Shown: in pieces, positions 44,260-54,776 of the stretch | Position numbering within the stretch: position 1 is the stretch's first letter | Layout: every line of letters begins with the position of its first letter | Source: Proteromonas lacertae | Lineage: Eukaryota > Sar > Bigyra > Opalinata > Proteromonadidae | Direction: 5' to 3' | NCBI GenBank assembly: GCA_002245135.1 | Contig: NGBS01000915.1 | Coordinates: forward strand, 1 to 58,801 | DNA: 58,801 bases | Made by a program: the position numbers and the translations under genes | Notes under the pieces: model-generated | What the model was told of the DNA's origin: nothing | Database searches by the model: none | Seen by the model: the letters and a program-made list of their open reading frames with translations, nothing else

Positions 44260-44988
44260 TTAATCAAGATAGAATCCATTTACATAATTGCATAATGATA
44301 ATTTTATATCTGTCATGTTGTTTACCAGAAATGCATATATTTGAATATTATTTTCAAATAATTGAATTAATTGTTTTTTATTAGAGTAAAATATGTTTGG
44401 TCCAATTGTAATAGCTTCAATTGAATGATTTTTATTAGTTAATAGTTTCAATAGATCATTTTCTGATAATATGTTAAGCATAACATTTTTGAATCCTACT
44501 TTCTTTGCATGTATATATTGGTTATAACTAAAAACTTCTATATAAAACCTATGTAACATTCTACCATATTTCTTTAATAATAAATAATTTGTAATTTTAT
44601 CAGTAAATATATATACATCCTTATATTTTCTTAATAAATAGTAAAACATGTAATCATAAATTGTATTAAACTTACTCAATATTTTTGCATGCTTTATATA
44701 ATCTATATTCAATGTATCTTTTATTGAAAAATTTGTTAAACTTTTAAAACTATTCCAGTCATGTCCTCCTACAATATGATTATCATTTGTAGTTAAAATA
44801 TCTATTTCTATATATCGATAACCTTTCGAATATGATTGCGAAAATGCTTCTAAAGAATTAGTATATTTGGTTGAGTCTATAATTCCACATCCATGTGCAA
44901 TATTGAAACACTTTTTTCTATTATCACAATTTTCATAATAAATGATAAATAAAATAAACGAAATTAATAAAATAAAAATGTACGTCAT
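44260..44988 (-). CDS. GDPD-like phosphodiesterase, membrane-anchored (242 aa)
   Basis: N-terminal anchor at residues 2-19. Glycerophosphodiester phosphodiesterase (TIM-barrel) motifs: NIAHGCGI with the catalytic-type His, NSLEAFSQSYSKGYRYIEIDI supplying the E-x-D metal ligands, and VGGHDWNSF with the second His. Later strands (VMLNILSEND, IYAFLVNNM, a NGFYLD end) keep the barrel pattern. Length is near the family norm. It looks intact, is host-like in composition, and is divergent from DUF229 gene 2 with only about 30 bp between starts. It might trim phosphodiester-linked groups on glycans or lipids. Confidence 0.75.
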   Translation of the reverse strand: MTYIFILLISFILFIIYYENCDNRKKCFNIAHGCGIIDSTKYTNSLEAFSQSYSKGYRYIEIDILTTNDNHIVGGHDWNSFKSLTNFSIKDTLNIDYIKHAKILSKFNTIYDYMFYYLLRKYKDVYIFTDKITNYLLLKKYGRMLHRFYIEVFSYNQYIHAKKVGFKNVMLNILSENDLLKLLTNKNHSIEAITIGPNIFYSNKKQLIQLFENNIQIYAFLVNNMTDIKLSLCNYVNGFYLD

Positions 44989-45020
44989 TAATATTTGTTT
45001 ATTATTATTGCATATTATCT

Positions 45021-46563
45021 ATGATTTATAATCAAATTAAGTGTTGTTGCATAATGGTTTTATTGATTTATATATTATATTCATTGAAACACATACATAT
45101 AAAAGGAAAGGTATATAATTTAGATAGTCTTTGTGGAGATTTGTTAAATAATGTAAGATATGATTTTAGCAATGATGTATGTAATCTACCATGCAAAATT
45201 ACATCTGTACATAATATTATTAACAGAGAATTAAATAGAGACTGTGGTAATTCATCATTATCTATTATATTTAATAATAGTTGGTTATATTCAACTTCAA
45301 ATGTAATTGTTAAACAACATAAAGTTATGAATAGAAAATATTATATCTTTGTACAAAAATTAAAAGTATAATTATTTGTTTAAGATTAATTATAGCATAA
45401 AGAAAGGGCAAAAATTATTTCTGAAATAATTGAAATTCAACATTTTAATGGAATAAAACCATTAGGATTATCGAAGTGGTACTTTCATTTTATCCCTCAC
45501 AAAATAAAAACAATTAATGAAATTAATAGTAAGTTATCAGTTCATTTTATTATGTTTGATGGAGGTTCAAGATTTATTATGAAACATCAATTATTAAAAA
45601 CTATACAATATTTAAAATCAATAAATAATTACTATTCAATGTATGACATGTTGAGATATCACACTATTGATTATAATTCATTTGCTCATTTTTCGGCATT
45701 ATTTTATGGATATAGATTGACTGGGGATAATATTAGTAGAAACTATAGAGTAATATATGAAGATTATAAAGAAGAAAATTATATTACTATAAATGCTCAT
45801 CTTGTTTGTGATATTAATGAGAATTTTTACATTCACAATAATTATTCAATGAAACCAGATGTTTAGGTGATAGACAAATTCATCAACATTATTTTGAATA
45901 TTTAAAAGAATCTTTAAATTACTATCATAAAAATAAGCAACCAGTATTTTCAATATCAATATTAATGGATTCTCATGATGTTGACATGAAATCATTGCCT
46001 AGAGTAGATTATAGTCTTTATGAATATTTAAAATATCTAAATAATAAAGGAATTATGAATAATAGTGTAATTTTCATTACATCTGATCATGGTATGCATT
46101 ATGGAAAATTTTATAATACAACAGTATAAACTTTCTATCACTAATTAATTCTAGTTTGGTAAAATTGATCATTCGCTTCCATTGCTGTTCATAATATTTC
46201 CAAAATCATTTACAAATAAAAACAAAAAAATAGCAAGAAATTTAAATATCAATCAAAATAGGTTTGTTACTGCTCTCGATCTTCATAAAACACTGTTGGA
46301 TTTATCACATCTGGGAAAAGTAAAAACTACATATATAAATATAAATATAAATATATATATATAGAAAAAATTACACAACAGCGATAAAGAAGGAGAAAGC
46401 TTATTCAATATAATACCTAAGAAAAGAAACTGCAAAAATCAAAAAATCAAAAACGGTTGTTCATGTAGAGTAGGAAACTCTGAGTTGGATTCTGATAATT
46501 ATGGAATTATAAATTCAGCTATTAATACTTATGAAATTCCAAAAATAGTAACTGTTAATATGT
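45021..46563 (+). pseudogene. DUF229 (sulfatase-fold) gene 2, near intact with one frameshift
   Basis: Anchor at residues 9-23. Small introns fit at about 45369-45398, 46130-46160 and 46319-46363, each rejoining the frame. Blocks: FIMFDGGSRFIMK, YDMLRYHTIDYNSFAHF, YITINAHLVCDIN, then (after a one-base shift near 45863) CLGDRQIHQHYFEYLKE, ILMDSHDVD, FITSDHGMHYGKFY (metal site), FGKIDHSLPLLFI, NINQNRFVTALDLHKTLLD and a Cys-rich end NGCSCRVGN. All family blocks are present and in order, so decay is very recent or the shift is an assembly error. Confidence 0.72.
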
Positions 46564-46889
46564 AATGATAATGATTTACAATAACTTGAGTAATTAATAA
46601 ATTATTTTTCTTTTATCTAAAGATTAATTTAATAATATATTTAAATAAAACAATTAATATGATCGATTTATACCAGTCAATTAAAGGATGAGTATTCCAT
46701 ATATCAACCAGACTCATGTAGGTTCAATCCGAAGGATAGTAGAGCTACTTATCCGATAGAGCAGCTGCTATGCCTGGATTACTTCTTCGAACGGAGTGAA
46801 CTACCTGTGCTTGGTTGACATTCCCCACCACATCTTGATTCTGTCTCTAATCCAGCATAATTTCATAAGCCTGGAACTCATCTTGGTAT

Positions 46890-47177
46890 CTAGTGTGATG
46901 AATTCAATACCATCTTTTTCAATTCGTGAGGGTAATGGAAGATGAAAATCTTGTTAAGTAAGAGGTGGAAGATGATCGTGCGTATAGGCTGAAGGCTCCT
47001 TTCATATCTACTGCGACGGAAGGTTACTTGGAATATGCAATCATCTGGTAAGGCAAAGGCTCTTCTGAGTGGATAGATAGGAGATGGTACAATGGCTAAG
47101 TCAAAGTTCATGATAAGCAAAAGTAAAGCTGGTTGTTGACTCTCATGCGAATTGATTATCTGTAAAACGCAATTCAA
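46890..47177 (-). CDS. P1-family ORF, unknown (95 aa)
   Basis: A short open frame in the P1-family block, Leu/Ile/Phe-rich. It is only weakly supported as a real gene; it may be a remnant. Confidence 0.25.
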   Translation of the reverse strand: MNCVLQIINSHESQQPALLLLIMNFDLAIVPSPIYPLRRAFALPDDCIFQVTFRRSRYERSLQPIRTIIFHLLLNKIFIFHYPHELKKMVLNSSH

Positions 47178-47494
47178 GGTTATCCGAAAGTTTTTGTACC
47201 CCTAATTATGACCATGATAATGTCAATAAGGTAATTGTTACAAGTACTTATTACGGATGTTCATAGTTTTAATTCATATTAGTTATGAATACTAGTCGTT
47301 AACAATCCAACAACAAACAAGGTACTTATAAAGAATAAGGTAAAGTTAATTATCATGCTCAAGGACAAGGGTAGTCTGGATCTTGTTTAAGGTATCGCTC
47401 AAGACTATCCAGCTCTTACGTAGATCTCCTAGAGAGTCAACAACCAGCTTTAACTTCTCTTCAGCTTTACTTCCCTTGTATACAAACTTATTCT

Positions 47495-47824
47495 TCAGTA
47501 GGAGTACTTCACACGTCTCAAAGAATTCCGGGAAGTATCATTAGCTGTACCAAGCAATCCAAGGAAGGAACCAAAGTCAATGAAGTAAGGGTCTGGATGA
47601 ACAGCTTCCTTGAAGTAGTTCATTAGCTTCTCGGCAGTGTCATAAGCCTTATCCACATAGCTACGCATATCCCGGATAACTCTGAAGGGATAGTCACTGG
47701 TATCGTAGAGATCAGTAAGATGGTCCTGGAAACTTTCAATTGAATAATAGATGGAGGTTTGGGTATTGAACCATGCATTGAATGATAAAGCAGTCATAGA
47801 ACAAGACTCCTCCAGGGACTTCAA
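47495..47824 (-). CDS. P1-family ORF, unknown (109 aa)
   Basis: A helical open frame (VDKAYDTAEKLMNYFKEA, IDFGSFLGLLGTAND) with P1 codon use. Its style resembles the 167-aa ORF at 50241. No family is recognised. Confidence 0.4.
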   Translation of the reverse strand: MKSLEESCSMTALSFNAWFNTQTSIYYSIESFQDHLTDLYDTSDYPFRVIRDMRSYVDKAYDTAEKLMNYFKEAVHPDPYFIDFGSFLGLLGTANDTSRNSLRRVKYSY

Positions 47825-47873
47825 TTTAGCTTCTCAGCTATCCCAGGCAAGCAAATCCATGCCACTGGTAGAA

Positions 47874-48056
47874 TCATTCTCCGAAGGTATCCCAGAATGT
47901 TGCTTTACCTTGCTCCGTAATCATCGGTGATGACTTCCTTATTGTTCTACTACTAGCTCCTTGTTTCTTTACTCGGAGCTTCTTACCTTCCTTGGATGAC
48001 TTAACAATGCTAGAGTTGGTTGATAATGATCTGCGTGATGACTTCCTGGGACTCAT
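47874..48056 (-). CDS. P1-family small basic ORF (60 aa)
   Basis: A Ser/Arg/Lys-rich short protein (SPRKSSRRSLSTNSS, KKLRVKKQGASSRT), resembling small DNA-binding core proteins of DNA viruses. The resemblance is compositional only. Confidence 0.35.
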   Translation of the reverse strand: MSPRKSSRRSLSTNSSIVKSSKEGKKLRVKKQGASSRTIRKSSPMITEQGKATFWDTFGE

Positions 48057-48159
48057 AGACTTTGTCGGTATAAATGATTTTACTCATGTAAAATTGATCC
48101 CAATAAGATAGAAGGTGATGATAAAGCAAGTGAATTATCAAGGGACGTTGTTAAGCTAG

Positions 48160-48576
48160 TTAGAGTCTTCGTCTCTTACCACCCTTAGACTTTGAAACAA
48201 CACGTTCCTCCAAGGTGTCTTCAGCATCCATCAGATCAGCTTTTAAATCTCTTGCTAACCATTTGGCTTCTGCGTATAGACGATGAAGATCATCTAGGAG
48301 GATGAAGCTATCGGTACCTGATTCAGAATAGTTAATGTTGTTAGCTACCCTTTGATGATAGTAGTTCTGTAGGTCACTTGCAAAGCCTGCAATCTGGATC
48401 CATGGAAGACTCAAGTGAATTGCTTTCAAGGAGTCATCGTCAGGTTCATTGTTAAAGGGATCATCAACCTCGTAGATCTCTTCATCACTCTCCTGGGTAA
48501 GTTTCTTAGGCATTGTAAGCACTTGGGTTATTTCAATAGGAAAAGTTGAACTACTCCCTTCATTGAATGAATTCAT
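48160..48576 (-). CDS. P1-family ORF, unknown (138 aa)
   Basis: An acidic N-terminal part (DEEIYEVDDPFNNEPDDD), a helical middle, and a basic end (SKGGKRRRL). Its start overlaps the start of the plus-strand 290-aa ORF by about 10 bases in divergent orientation. Confidence 0.45.
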   Translation of the reverse strand: MNSFNEGSSSTFPIEITQVLTMPKKLTQESDEEIYEVDDPFNNEPDDDSLKAIHLSLPWIQIAGFASDLQNYYHQRVANNINYSESGTDSFILLDDLHRLYAEAKWLARDLKADLMDAEDTLEERVVSKSKGGKRRRL

Positions 48577-49439
48577 GGAAGAACATGATTACCGTCAATA
48601 GCTCATCGATAAAGATGTCAGTCCCTTCCATGCAATCCTCGGAGAAGACATTACCTGAGATCTCCAAGGACTTAGCTATCGACTATCAACATTACCCAGT
48701 CCTTACTCCTCCAATCTATCGATGCGCTCCTTTCATTTGTGGATGTCGAGATTCAACAAAGCTTCGGAGGTACGACTACCCATCTATATTCGAGTACCGA
48801 GATCTACACAAAGGTTATGCTTTACGATTCTTATGGGACCTCAAGATCGAAGTAGAAGTATTCAACTCAAGGAAGTTCAATGAGACTGTGATAGATGGAA
48901 TCTACCTGGATGTTCCAGCAGGTTGTGATCGTCAGCACCCGTTCTATCTCTTGATGAAGGATAGTAGAAGTCAACTAGGTTCATTGAAAGCAAAGTTCTT
49001 TACTGAGACCGGAGAGCTCAAGACTTCAACAACAACTTCATCCTCTGATGATCAAGTAAAGGTAACATCATGGTACTTTGGAGTATCAGTGAATCCTAAG
49101 TACACTGATCGATATAAGCTATGGCTCAACAATCAAGGAGACGTCTATCGATCGGTTTATAAGCAATCGCTTACCTCGGGCTATTGGAAGGATGGAGACA
49201 TGATGATCATCTATCCCGAGAAAGTCTGGGAACTCATCGATGAAGTAAGTGAGAGTAAGCAAAGGAATAAACACGTTCACGTGAATGTGAAGAAGGTGGA
49301 TGAGAGAACAAGGAGCAAGATTCAAAGGAAGTTGGATCAAGATTTAAAGGAGATAGAGAAGTCCCGGAGGAGCAATGAGGCACTCAATGAATCCTCCGAA
49401 ACTTGTTTATCAGTGGTAAACAAAAGTACAGTAAGGTAA
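48567..49439 (+). CDS. P1-family ORF, unknown (290 aa)
   Basis: The longest ORF of this block. The middle (RFLWDLKIEVEVFNSRKF, VIDGIYLDVPAGCDRQHPFY, VTSWYFGVSVNPKYTD) is rich in predicted beta strands; the C-terminus is charged and helical. A beta-rich protein of this size would suit a minor capsid or penton-like role, but I see no diagnostic motif. A related fragment lies at 33.5 kb. Confidence 0.5.
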   Translation: MNSWKNMITVNSSSIKMSVPSMQSSEKTLPEISKDLAIDYQHYPVLTPPIYRCAPFICGCRDSTKLRRYDYPSIFEYRDLHKGYALRFLWDLKIEVEVFNSRKFNETVIDGIYLDVPAGCDRQHPFYLLMKDSRSQLGSLKAKFFTETGELKTSTTTSSSDDQVKVTSWYFGVSVNPKYTDRYKLWLNNQGDVYRSVYKQSLTSGYWKDGDMMIIYPEKVWELIDEVSESKQRNKHVHVNVKKVDERTRSKIQRKLDQDLKEIEKSRRSNEALNESSETCLSVVNKSTVR

Positions 49440-49786
49440 TTTATCAAGGAGTGGAATACAACTCTATGGATGGAAGTGACTCTGACAATGACCAAGACTC
49501 TCATAGGAAAGGCAAGTATTGCACTATCTATCTGGACGCTACGATAATGATCTTTAAGTTTAACAAGGACGTGAGCATGACTGAAAGAACTCTAAGTCCC
49601 GAGGAGATCTTTAATCGAGAAGCTCATCGACTTACTCCTGATCAACGAGAAGAACTCAAGAGATGTCGTCAGCTCGCATTCAGGGTCAAGAGAAAGTACG
49701 TAAAGCATCAGGCTGTAGATTCATCAGATCGAAGAAGTCATCATCATCATCATCATCATCGACACCCCCAGATGAAGAGCTCATAG
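49403..49786 (+). CDS. P1-family ORF with His-rich tail (127 aa)
   Basis: Overlaps the end of the preceding ORF. The C-terminus has a His run (SHHHHHHHRH) encoded by a CAT repeat. The rest is charged and helical. Not recognised. Confidence 0.4.
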   Translation: MFISGKQKYSKVIYQGVEYNSMDGSDSDNDQDSHRKGKYCTIYLDATIMIFKFNKDVSMTERTLSPEEIFNREAHRLTPDQREELKRCRQLAFRVKRKYVKHQAVDSSDRRSHHHHHHHRHPQMKSS

Positions 49787-49877
49787 CCTATAAGCTATTA
49801 TCAAATTTCTTGCCTACTCCAGGAACATGATCTCAATTCATCAACTCGATAATTGACTCTTACCAATCTACCCGAGA

Positions 49878-50120
49878 GTGTGTATTCATAAGGCCGATCG
49901 TGAAATCCAAGAAGGTAATGAATGGACTCTTCTAGTCAAGGAAGTTCAAGAGAAGCTATCGGAGTGTGAACAACTAGCTCTGGACACGCACTTTATCATG
50001 ATCGACAATGCTAACAAAGGAATCACCGGGAGTGACTTGGAAGTTCACAGCTCAGTAAGGATATTACTCAAGGTAGTTCATCAGCCAGTGATCAAAGCTA
50101 AGGAAGTGTTAAGGACTTAA
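49878..50120 (+). CDS. P1-family ORF, unknown (80 aa)
   Basis: A short helical open frame (EVQEKLSECEQLALDTHF) with P1 codon use. Not recognised; possibly a fragment. Confidence 0.35.
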   Translation: MCIHKADREIQEGNEWTLLVKEVQEKLSECEQLALDTHFIMIDNANKGITGSDLEVHSSVRILLKVVHQPVIKAKEVLRT

Positions 50121-50240
50121 CTTCATCGTATTACTGACTGTGAGTTGAAGGATCATGAGATCGTAGAGAAGAGCATTTACCAGAGCCGGGCATGTCTGTT
50201 CCTATACTCCATGGAAGGAATGATATCAACAGAGTAAACG

Positions 50241-50744
50241 ATGGGAAAGTGCAAGTTCGAGATCTACTATCCAGTCTATAAGAAAGCAGCTAGTTTAAGA
50301 CTTAAGTTCCATTGCTTGATGGTTAATGCGGTCTCGCGGATGACAACCTGCCTGGACCCTTACAATCTCTTCGGTAAACACTGTGAGTACATCAGCAATA
50401 TCAAGAACGGAGCCTGCCAGATCAACACTTACTTTAATGCTGTGGAGGATAACTACTTTGCTGATCGAGAGTTAACAAGAAGCCTCTTGAAAGATGTTAA
50501 CATCTCCGACAATGAGGTCGATCACTTGCTAGAGCAGTTCTATACTATGAAGGAGAAGTGCGATAGACTAGATAGCAAAGTCATTGCTGAACTGTACTAC
50601 TATGAGGATGATATCGTTAAGCTTCAAGAGAAGTTCAAGGAGATCGTCCAGATAATGGAGGAGTATCTACTCCATACTTACTGTTGGTTGATGATGTTCA
50701 AGAAGGAGACACCGCAAGAAGCTCCTCAATTGAAACTAAAATAA
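50241..50744 (+). CDS. P1-family ORF, helical (167 aa)
   Basis: An all-helical protein by eye (MKEKCDRLDSKVIAELYYYE, IVKLQEKFKEIVQIMEEYLL), possibly coiled-coil. It is the last clear ORF before composition returns to AT-rich at about 50750. Not recognised. Confidence 0.45.
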   Translation: MGKCKFEIYYPVYKKAASLRLKFHCLMVNAVSRMTTCLDPYNLFGKHCEYISNIKNGACQINTYFNAVEDNYFADRELTRSLLKDVNISDNEVDHLLEQFYTMKEKCDRLDSKVIAELYYYEDDIVKLQEKFKEIVQIMEEYLLHTYCWLMMFKKETPQEAPQLKLK

Positions 50745-50779
50745 GTGTCGATTCATAACCATTAATTGTAAAATTCAAA

Positions 50780-51076
50780 ATGGAATACATACTACCAGTG
50801 TATTTGGTATTAGTCAAGATAGAATCAGAATGTGGTAAGATGTTCTCTAAAACTTGGATAATGGATATGATTCAGATACTGGGAGAAGATATAATAAGAA
50901 AAGACCAGGAAATGGTAGAGCAAGCTATTCATTGGCAATACATGAGAGACAATCCTGAAGATGCAGCTCAAGAAAGAGTAATAAAAAATGCTATGGAAAG
51001 AAGATACAAGGTTCAATCAGAGATAGTGGATCCAAGAGTAAGAAGAATGTTGAATCTTCCAGATGATTTAGAATAG
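50780..51076 (+). CDS. Unrecognised ORF (98 aa)
   Basis: A clean AT-rich open frame, charged and helical (DIIRKDQEMVEQAIHWQY, RRYKVQSEIVDPRVRR). Composition is like E2 rather than P1. It could be an E2-family gene or a small host gene; there is no motif to decide. Confidence 0.4.
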   Translation: MEYILPVYLVLVKIESECGKMFSKTWIMDMIQILGEDIIRKDQEMVEQAIHWQYMRDNPEDAAQERVIKNAMERRYKVQSEIVDPRVRRMLNLPDDLE

Positions 51077-51660
51077 AATAAAGATTCTAATTCCTTAAAT
51101 CATTCTATCATTGAATTGTGTTGTAATGAGTTTATTATTATTATATTATGTATATATATATAAAGGGAAAGCTAAATCGAATTCAAAATCATAATCAATA
51201 GGGAAAGCTAAAACGAGTCTAGGTGGGTATATGTGAAAGAATGAGTATAATTGAGTAAATGTGTAACGGTTGGCCAACGGTTACATCTGAGTAGTATAAC
51301 CAATAGTGTAACCGTTTGCAACGGATATAATTACGTTGCTTCCAACCGTTATTGAATAAATTAAGATTGTGTAAAATAGAATTGAGCCTAATAGTCTGTA
51401 GCCCTTACTATATATTATTACAACATATGCCTATCTTCATTTCTGCACGATGAGGTAAATCTTCTCTACAAAAAACAACTACAACAAATAGAAGGAAGAA
51501 AAAATGAAATGACATAATTATAACACAAATGACTATCAAAATGGTAATAAAAACCGATAGTATTTTTGAAACATCAAACAAGTTTGAATAATATTTCTTT
51601 TTTAAATCAACAAAAGACATATATGAAATTAAAATAAAATGTTACAGAGAATGAGCTGAT
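51077..51660. other. AT-rich intergenic DNA with small repeats
   Basis: AGGGAAAGCTAAA occurs twice (near 51164 and 51200). GTAACGGTTGGCCAACGGTTAC (near 51268) is a near-perfect inverted repeat, with further AACCGTT-type boxes around 51300 and 51345. A 70-residue minus-strand frame with one hydrophobic segment (51408-51620) may be an exon of the kinase gene or chance. Confidence 0.4.
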
Positions 51661-51661
51661 A

Positions 51662-52545
51662 CTATTCTTGGTAATGGATTATCATCACAGCTAATATAAA
51701 CATAATAACACCTAATGACCATACATCACATGCTGGAGTATAAGTACATCGTTGTAATGCTTCTGGAGCTATATATCCTGGTGTACCAACAATCTCTCTA
51801 CACATATATAAATTTAAATATATTATTATTATTATTATATTATACTTTTCTGCATTTTCACCATATATCATTCCTGATCCAAAATCACTTATTTTTACAG
51901 AAGCATCTGATTCTGTTGATGCAAACATAATATTCTCTGGTTTTAAATCTCTATGTAAGATTCTATTGGAATGAAATGATTGTAAGCCACTACAAATCAC
52001 TTGGATAATATGAGATGCATCAGCTTCACTGTATTTACCTTTCTTTGATATTCTTTCGAATAAATCTCCTCCACTGAGATATTCCATTACAATTTGGATT
52101 AGAAATTCATCTTCATATACTTCATAGGTTTGACATAGAGATGGATGACTTCCTATTCGTTTCTATTACAATTAAAATAAATATTTTAATAATACACTGA
52201 TAGTTTTTAAGATATGTATTTCATGTTGTAAATCATCTTCTCCAGTTTTATTCTTATTTATTATCTTTATTGCATATCTTTGCTGTGTTATTTTGTGTAT
52301 TCCAAGTCTTACGATTCCATATCTCCCTTTACCCAATATATCTCCCAAAATGAAGTGATTGTATATATTTCCCATTCCACATAAGGTAACTGGATGATTT
52401 ATTAGAATTATTAATTGGTGGATATATGATAATGCGTTTAACCATTCATTTCGATCATCTTCACTCGATGATTGTAAATGCCATATTTTGATTGGATTTC
52501 TATTGGGTGGAATTATTGAGAATGAATAAGGGAACTGTTGTAATA
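51662..52545 (-). pseudogene. PH-domain protein kinase (CAMK-like), truncated at both ends
   Basis: The minus strand begins with the C-terminal part of a PH domain (IKIWHLQSSSEDDRNEWLNA, with the conserved Trp). A kinase domain follows: glycine loop LGKGRYGIVRLG, VAIK-type YAIKIINK, EIHILKTI, an intron of about 40 nt near 52165-52195, then VMEYLSGGDLFERI, HRDLKPENIMF (catalytic), DFGSG (metal), a 48-nt in-frame intron near 51803-51850, GTPGYIAPE and DVWSLGVIMF. Downstream the frame shifts near 51685 and the C-lobe is lost. At 52545 a P1-family fragment replaces the PH N-terminus. Active-site residues are intact, but as it stands the gene is dead. Confidence 0.8.
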
Positions 52546-52960
52546 CATTTGGCACCACTGAATACTACCTTCCATCGTGTCTATGGTCCTGAGTACTACA
52601 AGGCATCTCCTTCAGCAAGTGTACTCCGATACTACTTACTTAACTGCTTCAACATCTTAACTGTGATCAATCGCCTGGCTAATGTTACGAAGTCCCTTAA
52701 GGAGTTCATCAATAAGTATTACCTACTCGGTAAGGAGATAGTTGATCGTAGAACTCACAAGGCCCAAGAGATTCTATTATCCTCCGTCCATATAATCCTC
52801 CGCCTCTAATTCAACAGCATCCATTGGTAAGCCATCAGAGAGAATGTTATTTCTTACAAGACAACGCCAGCATACATAAAAGTAGGAATACCACAGAATA
52901 TCTTCAAAGGAACGGTTGGAAACCTATCATCAGATTAAATAGAAAGAGATATGTAATTTT
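52545..52960 (+). mobile_element. P1-family fragment, broken
   Basis: P1-type composition begins within the kinase gene, with a plus-strand open stretch to 52809 (FHRVYGPEYYKASPSASVLR, LLNCFNILTVINRLANVTKS). No known family. It separates the kinase remnant from the right arm of the inverted duplication. Confidence 0.5.
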
Positions 52961-53048
52961 ATATTTTCAAAAAAAGATATTATGAAGTCTTTATTTATTT
53001 GTAATTTTATATCCAGAGATTGATAAAATTTTTGTGATGGATTAGTAA

Positions 53049-54776
53049 TTAACAATCTCTATAGTAATACTTTCCATATACATAAAAGTTACAATATTTA
53101 TTTGTATTTGTGAAATTTTGTTTTAACCTCAACATTGAATTAAAACCATCATAAAAATATTTGCTGAATGTAGCTGAGTATATTGGATTTAAATGAGACA
53201 TTGAATCATATACGCTTATATTTCCTATTCTACAAGGGCATATATTATTTTTGCATATCTTGTTATTTAATGATATATAGATTGTGTTATTTATATCTGG
53301 CAGTATTTTAGGATAAATAGTAACATTAACGCCATTTATGGTAAAACAGTTACTATTTCCTTCTTCATAACATTTTAGGCATGTATTTTGTCGTTGTAAA
53401 ATTGGAGTATCTTCGATGTATAATATTTTAGAAATGAAAATACTAAAATAATTTATTATTTTTATTATTTTTGCTTTAGTAGTCTTATTAACACTTGTTG
53501 GAAATGGTGACATAACAAAACTGAATATAGCTAATATCCAACTTATTTTTCTTTCTGAAAAATATTTAATATAAAGTAATTCACAATTATCTTTTCCTAA
53601 ATGACAGTAAAAATAGTGCATCATTATTTCATGTGATTTGGTATAGGGAAGTAAAGCTGGTATCCATTGTTCTAAATGAGAATCTCCAACTAATAATTTA
53701 TTATTATCAGTAGTATATTCACCCTTATTTAAATGGCAATGATTACACCACATTGCGTAAGATGATCTTATTGCAATTTTTACCATATTTATATTATTGT
53801 CTTTTCTTTTCTTTTTCATTGCAAAATGTAATATATTAGCTATATAAGTTAGTAAAATAATAATTATAAAACTTATAATTTTACCATATTTATTAATATT
53901 TTTTTCTATTAAGTTATAACATAATATTGATACAATAAATGATAATGATAAGTTATGTAGTATGTTATGTATATATATACAGAATATATAATGATATAAA
54001 TATAGAGAATAAGAAATTTGCCCTATACTAATAACAACACTATTATACATTACATAATGTGTATTGGATAATGTATTATGACAAGTTATATAGGATAGTA
54101 TTGCTGCAATTATGACATTTATGAAAATATGATATACTGTGTAAATGCTTATAGAAATTACTAGAATTATTATTACATTCATATTTATATATATAGATCT
54201 ACTAAAAATAAAAGGGAGAAAATAATACCACATTCTATTAAATGTATTATAATAATATGTATTATCTGCTTTTACTAATTCACATATAAAATCATATAAA
54301 ATTGATAAAATAACCACAACATTCACAATATATAATTTCTTGAATATGGAATTAATTGTCTTATCAAAAATATATAGCTGAAAAATAACAGAAACAAACC
54401 ATAAGTGGTTAAAAGGTGATTAATTTTCCTTATAAAAATAATCATTGTTAATGTTAATTAATCTAATGTTATATGCATAAAAAAATAAATACAATAGGTT
54501 ATTAACATGATATTCATTTATACTATTGTTTTTTATAAGTACAAATATTGTAAAGATAATAAGCATATAATAGTTAGGTGAAATTCTTATATATCTATTA
54601 TATATACTACTAAAAAATTCTTTTGAATTTCTTTTTGATGATAAATAGCCTGATATATTTATAAACACAATTACTCCTATATAGCCATACTTAAAAAGAG
54701 GTATATCATTATGAAAAAGTAATATTAATAATATACAATATCCTTTTAGTAAATCTATATCACATCTATACAACAT
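53049..54776 (-). pseudogene. Acyltransferase-3/SGNH O-acyltransferase, right copy, with internal stop
   Basis: Same gene as 28564-30291. A TAA follows the codons for YFYKEN near 54420, where the left copy reads on as RTPFNHLW. The next 330 bp (to about 54091) is a diverged version encoding similar membrane helices (VVVILSILYDFICELVKADN); beyond it both copies are again nearly identical through the GDSH and DSMSHL motifs. The stop lies at the edge of the diverged tract, as if brought in with it. Confidence 0.85.

Larger units (their letters stand above)
46687..50744. mobile_element. P1-family Polinton block, fragmentary, several ORFs
   Basis: 4.1 kb of P1-type composition. Its left edge (46687-46800) matches DNA of the 375-aa ORF of P1 (22680-22790), and 49250-49345 matches the scrap at 33.5-33.6 kb. 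It holds minus-strand ORFs up to 48576 and plus-strand ORFs from 48567 on, a divergent arrangement. It is a different portion of the same Polinton family than seen at 12-24 kb, with no polymerase, integrase or terminal repeat. It is broken, with several breaks and both ends lost. Confidence 0.65.
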
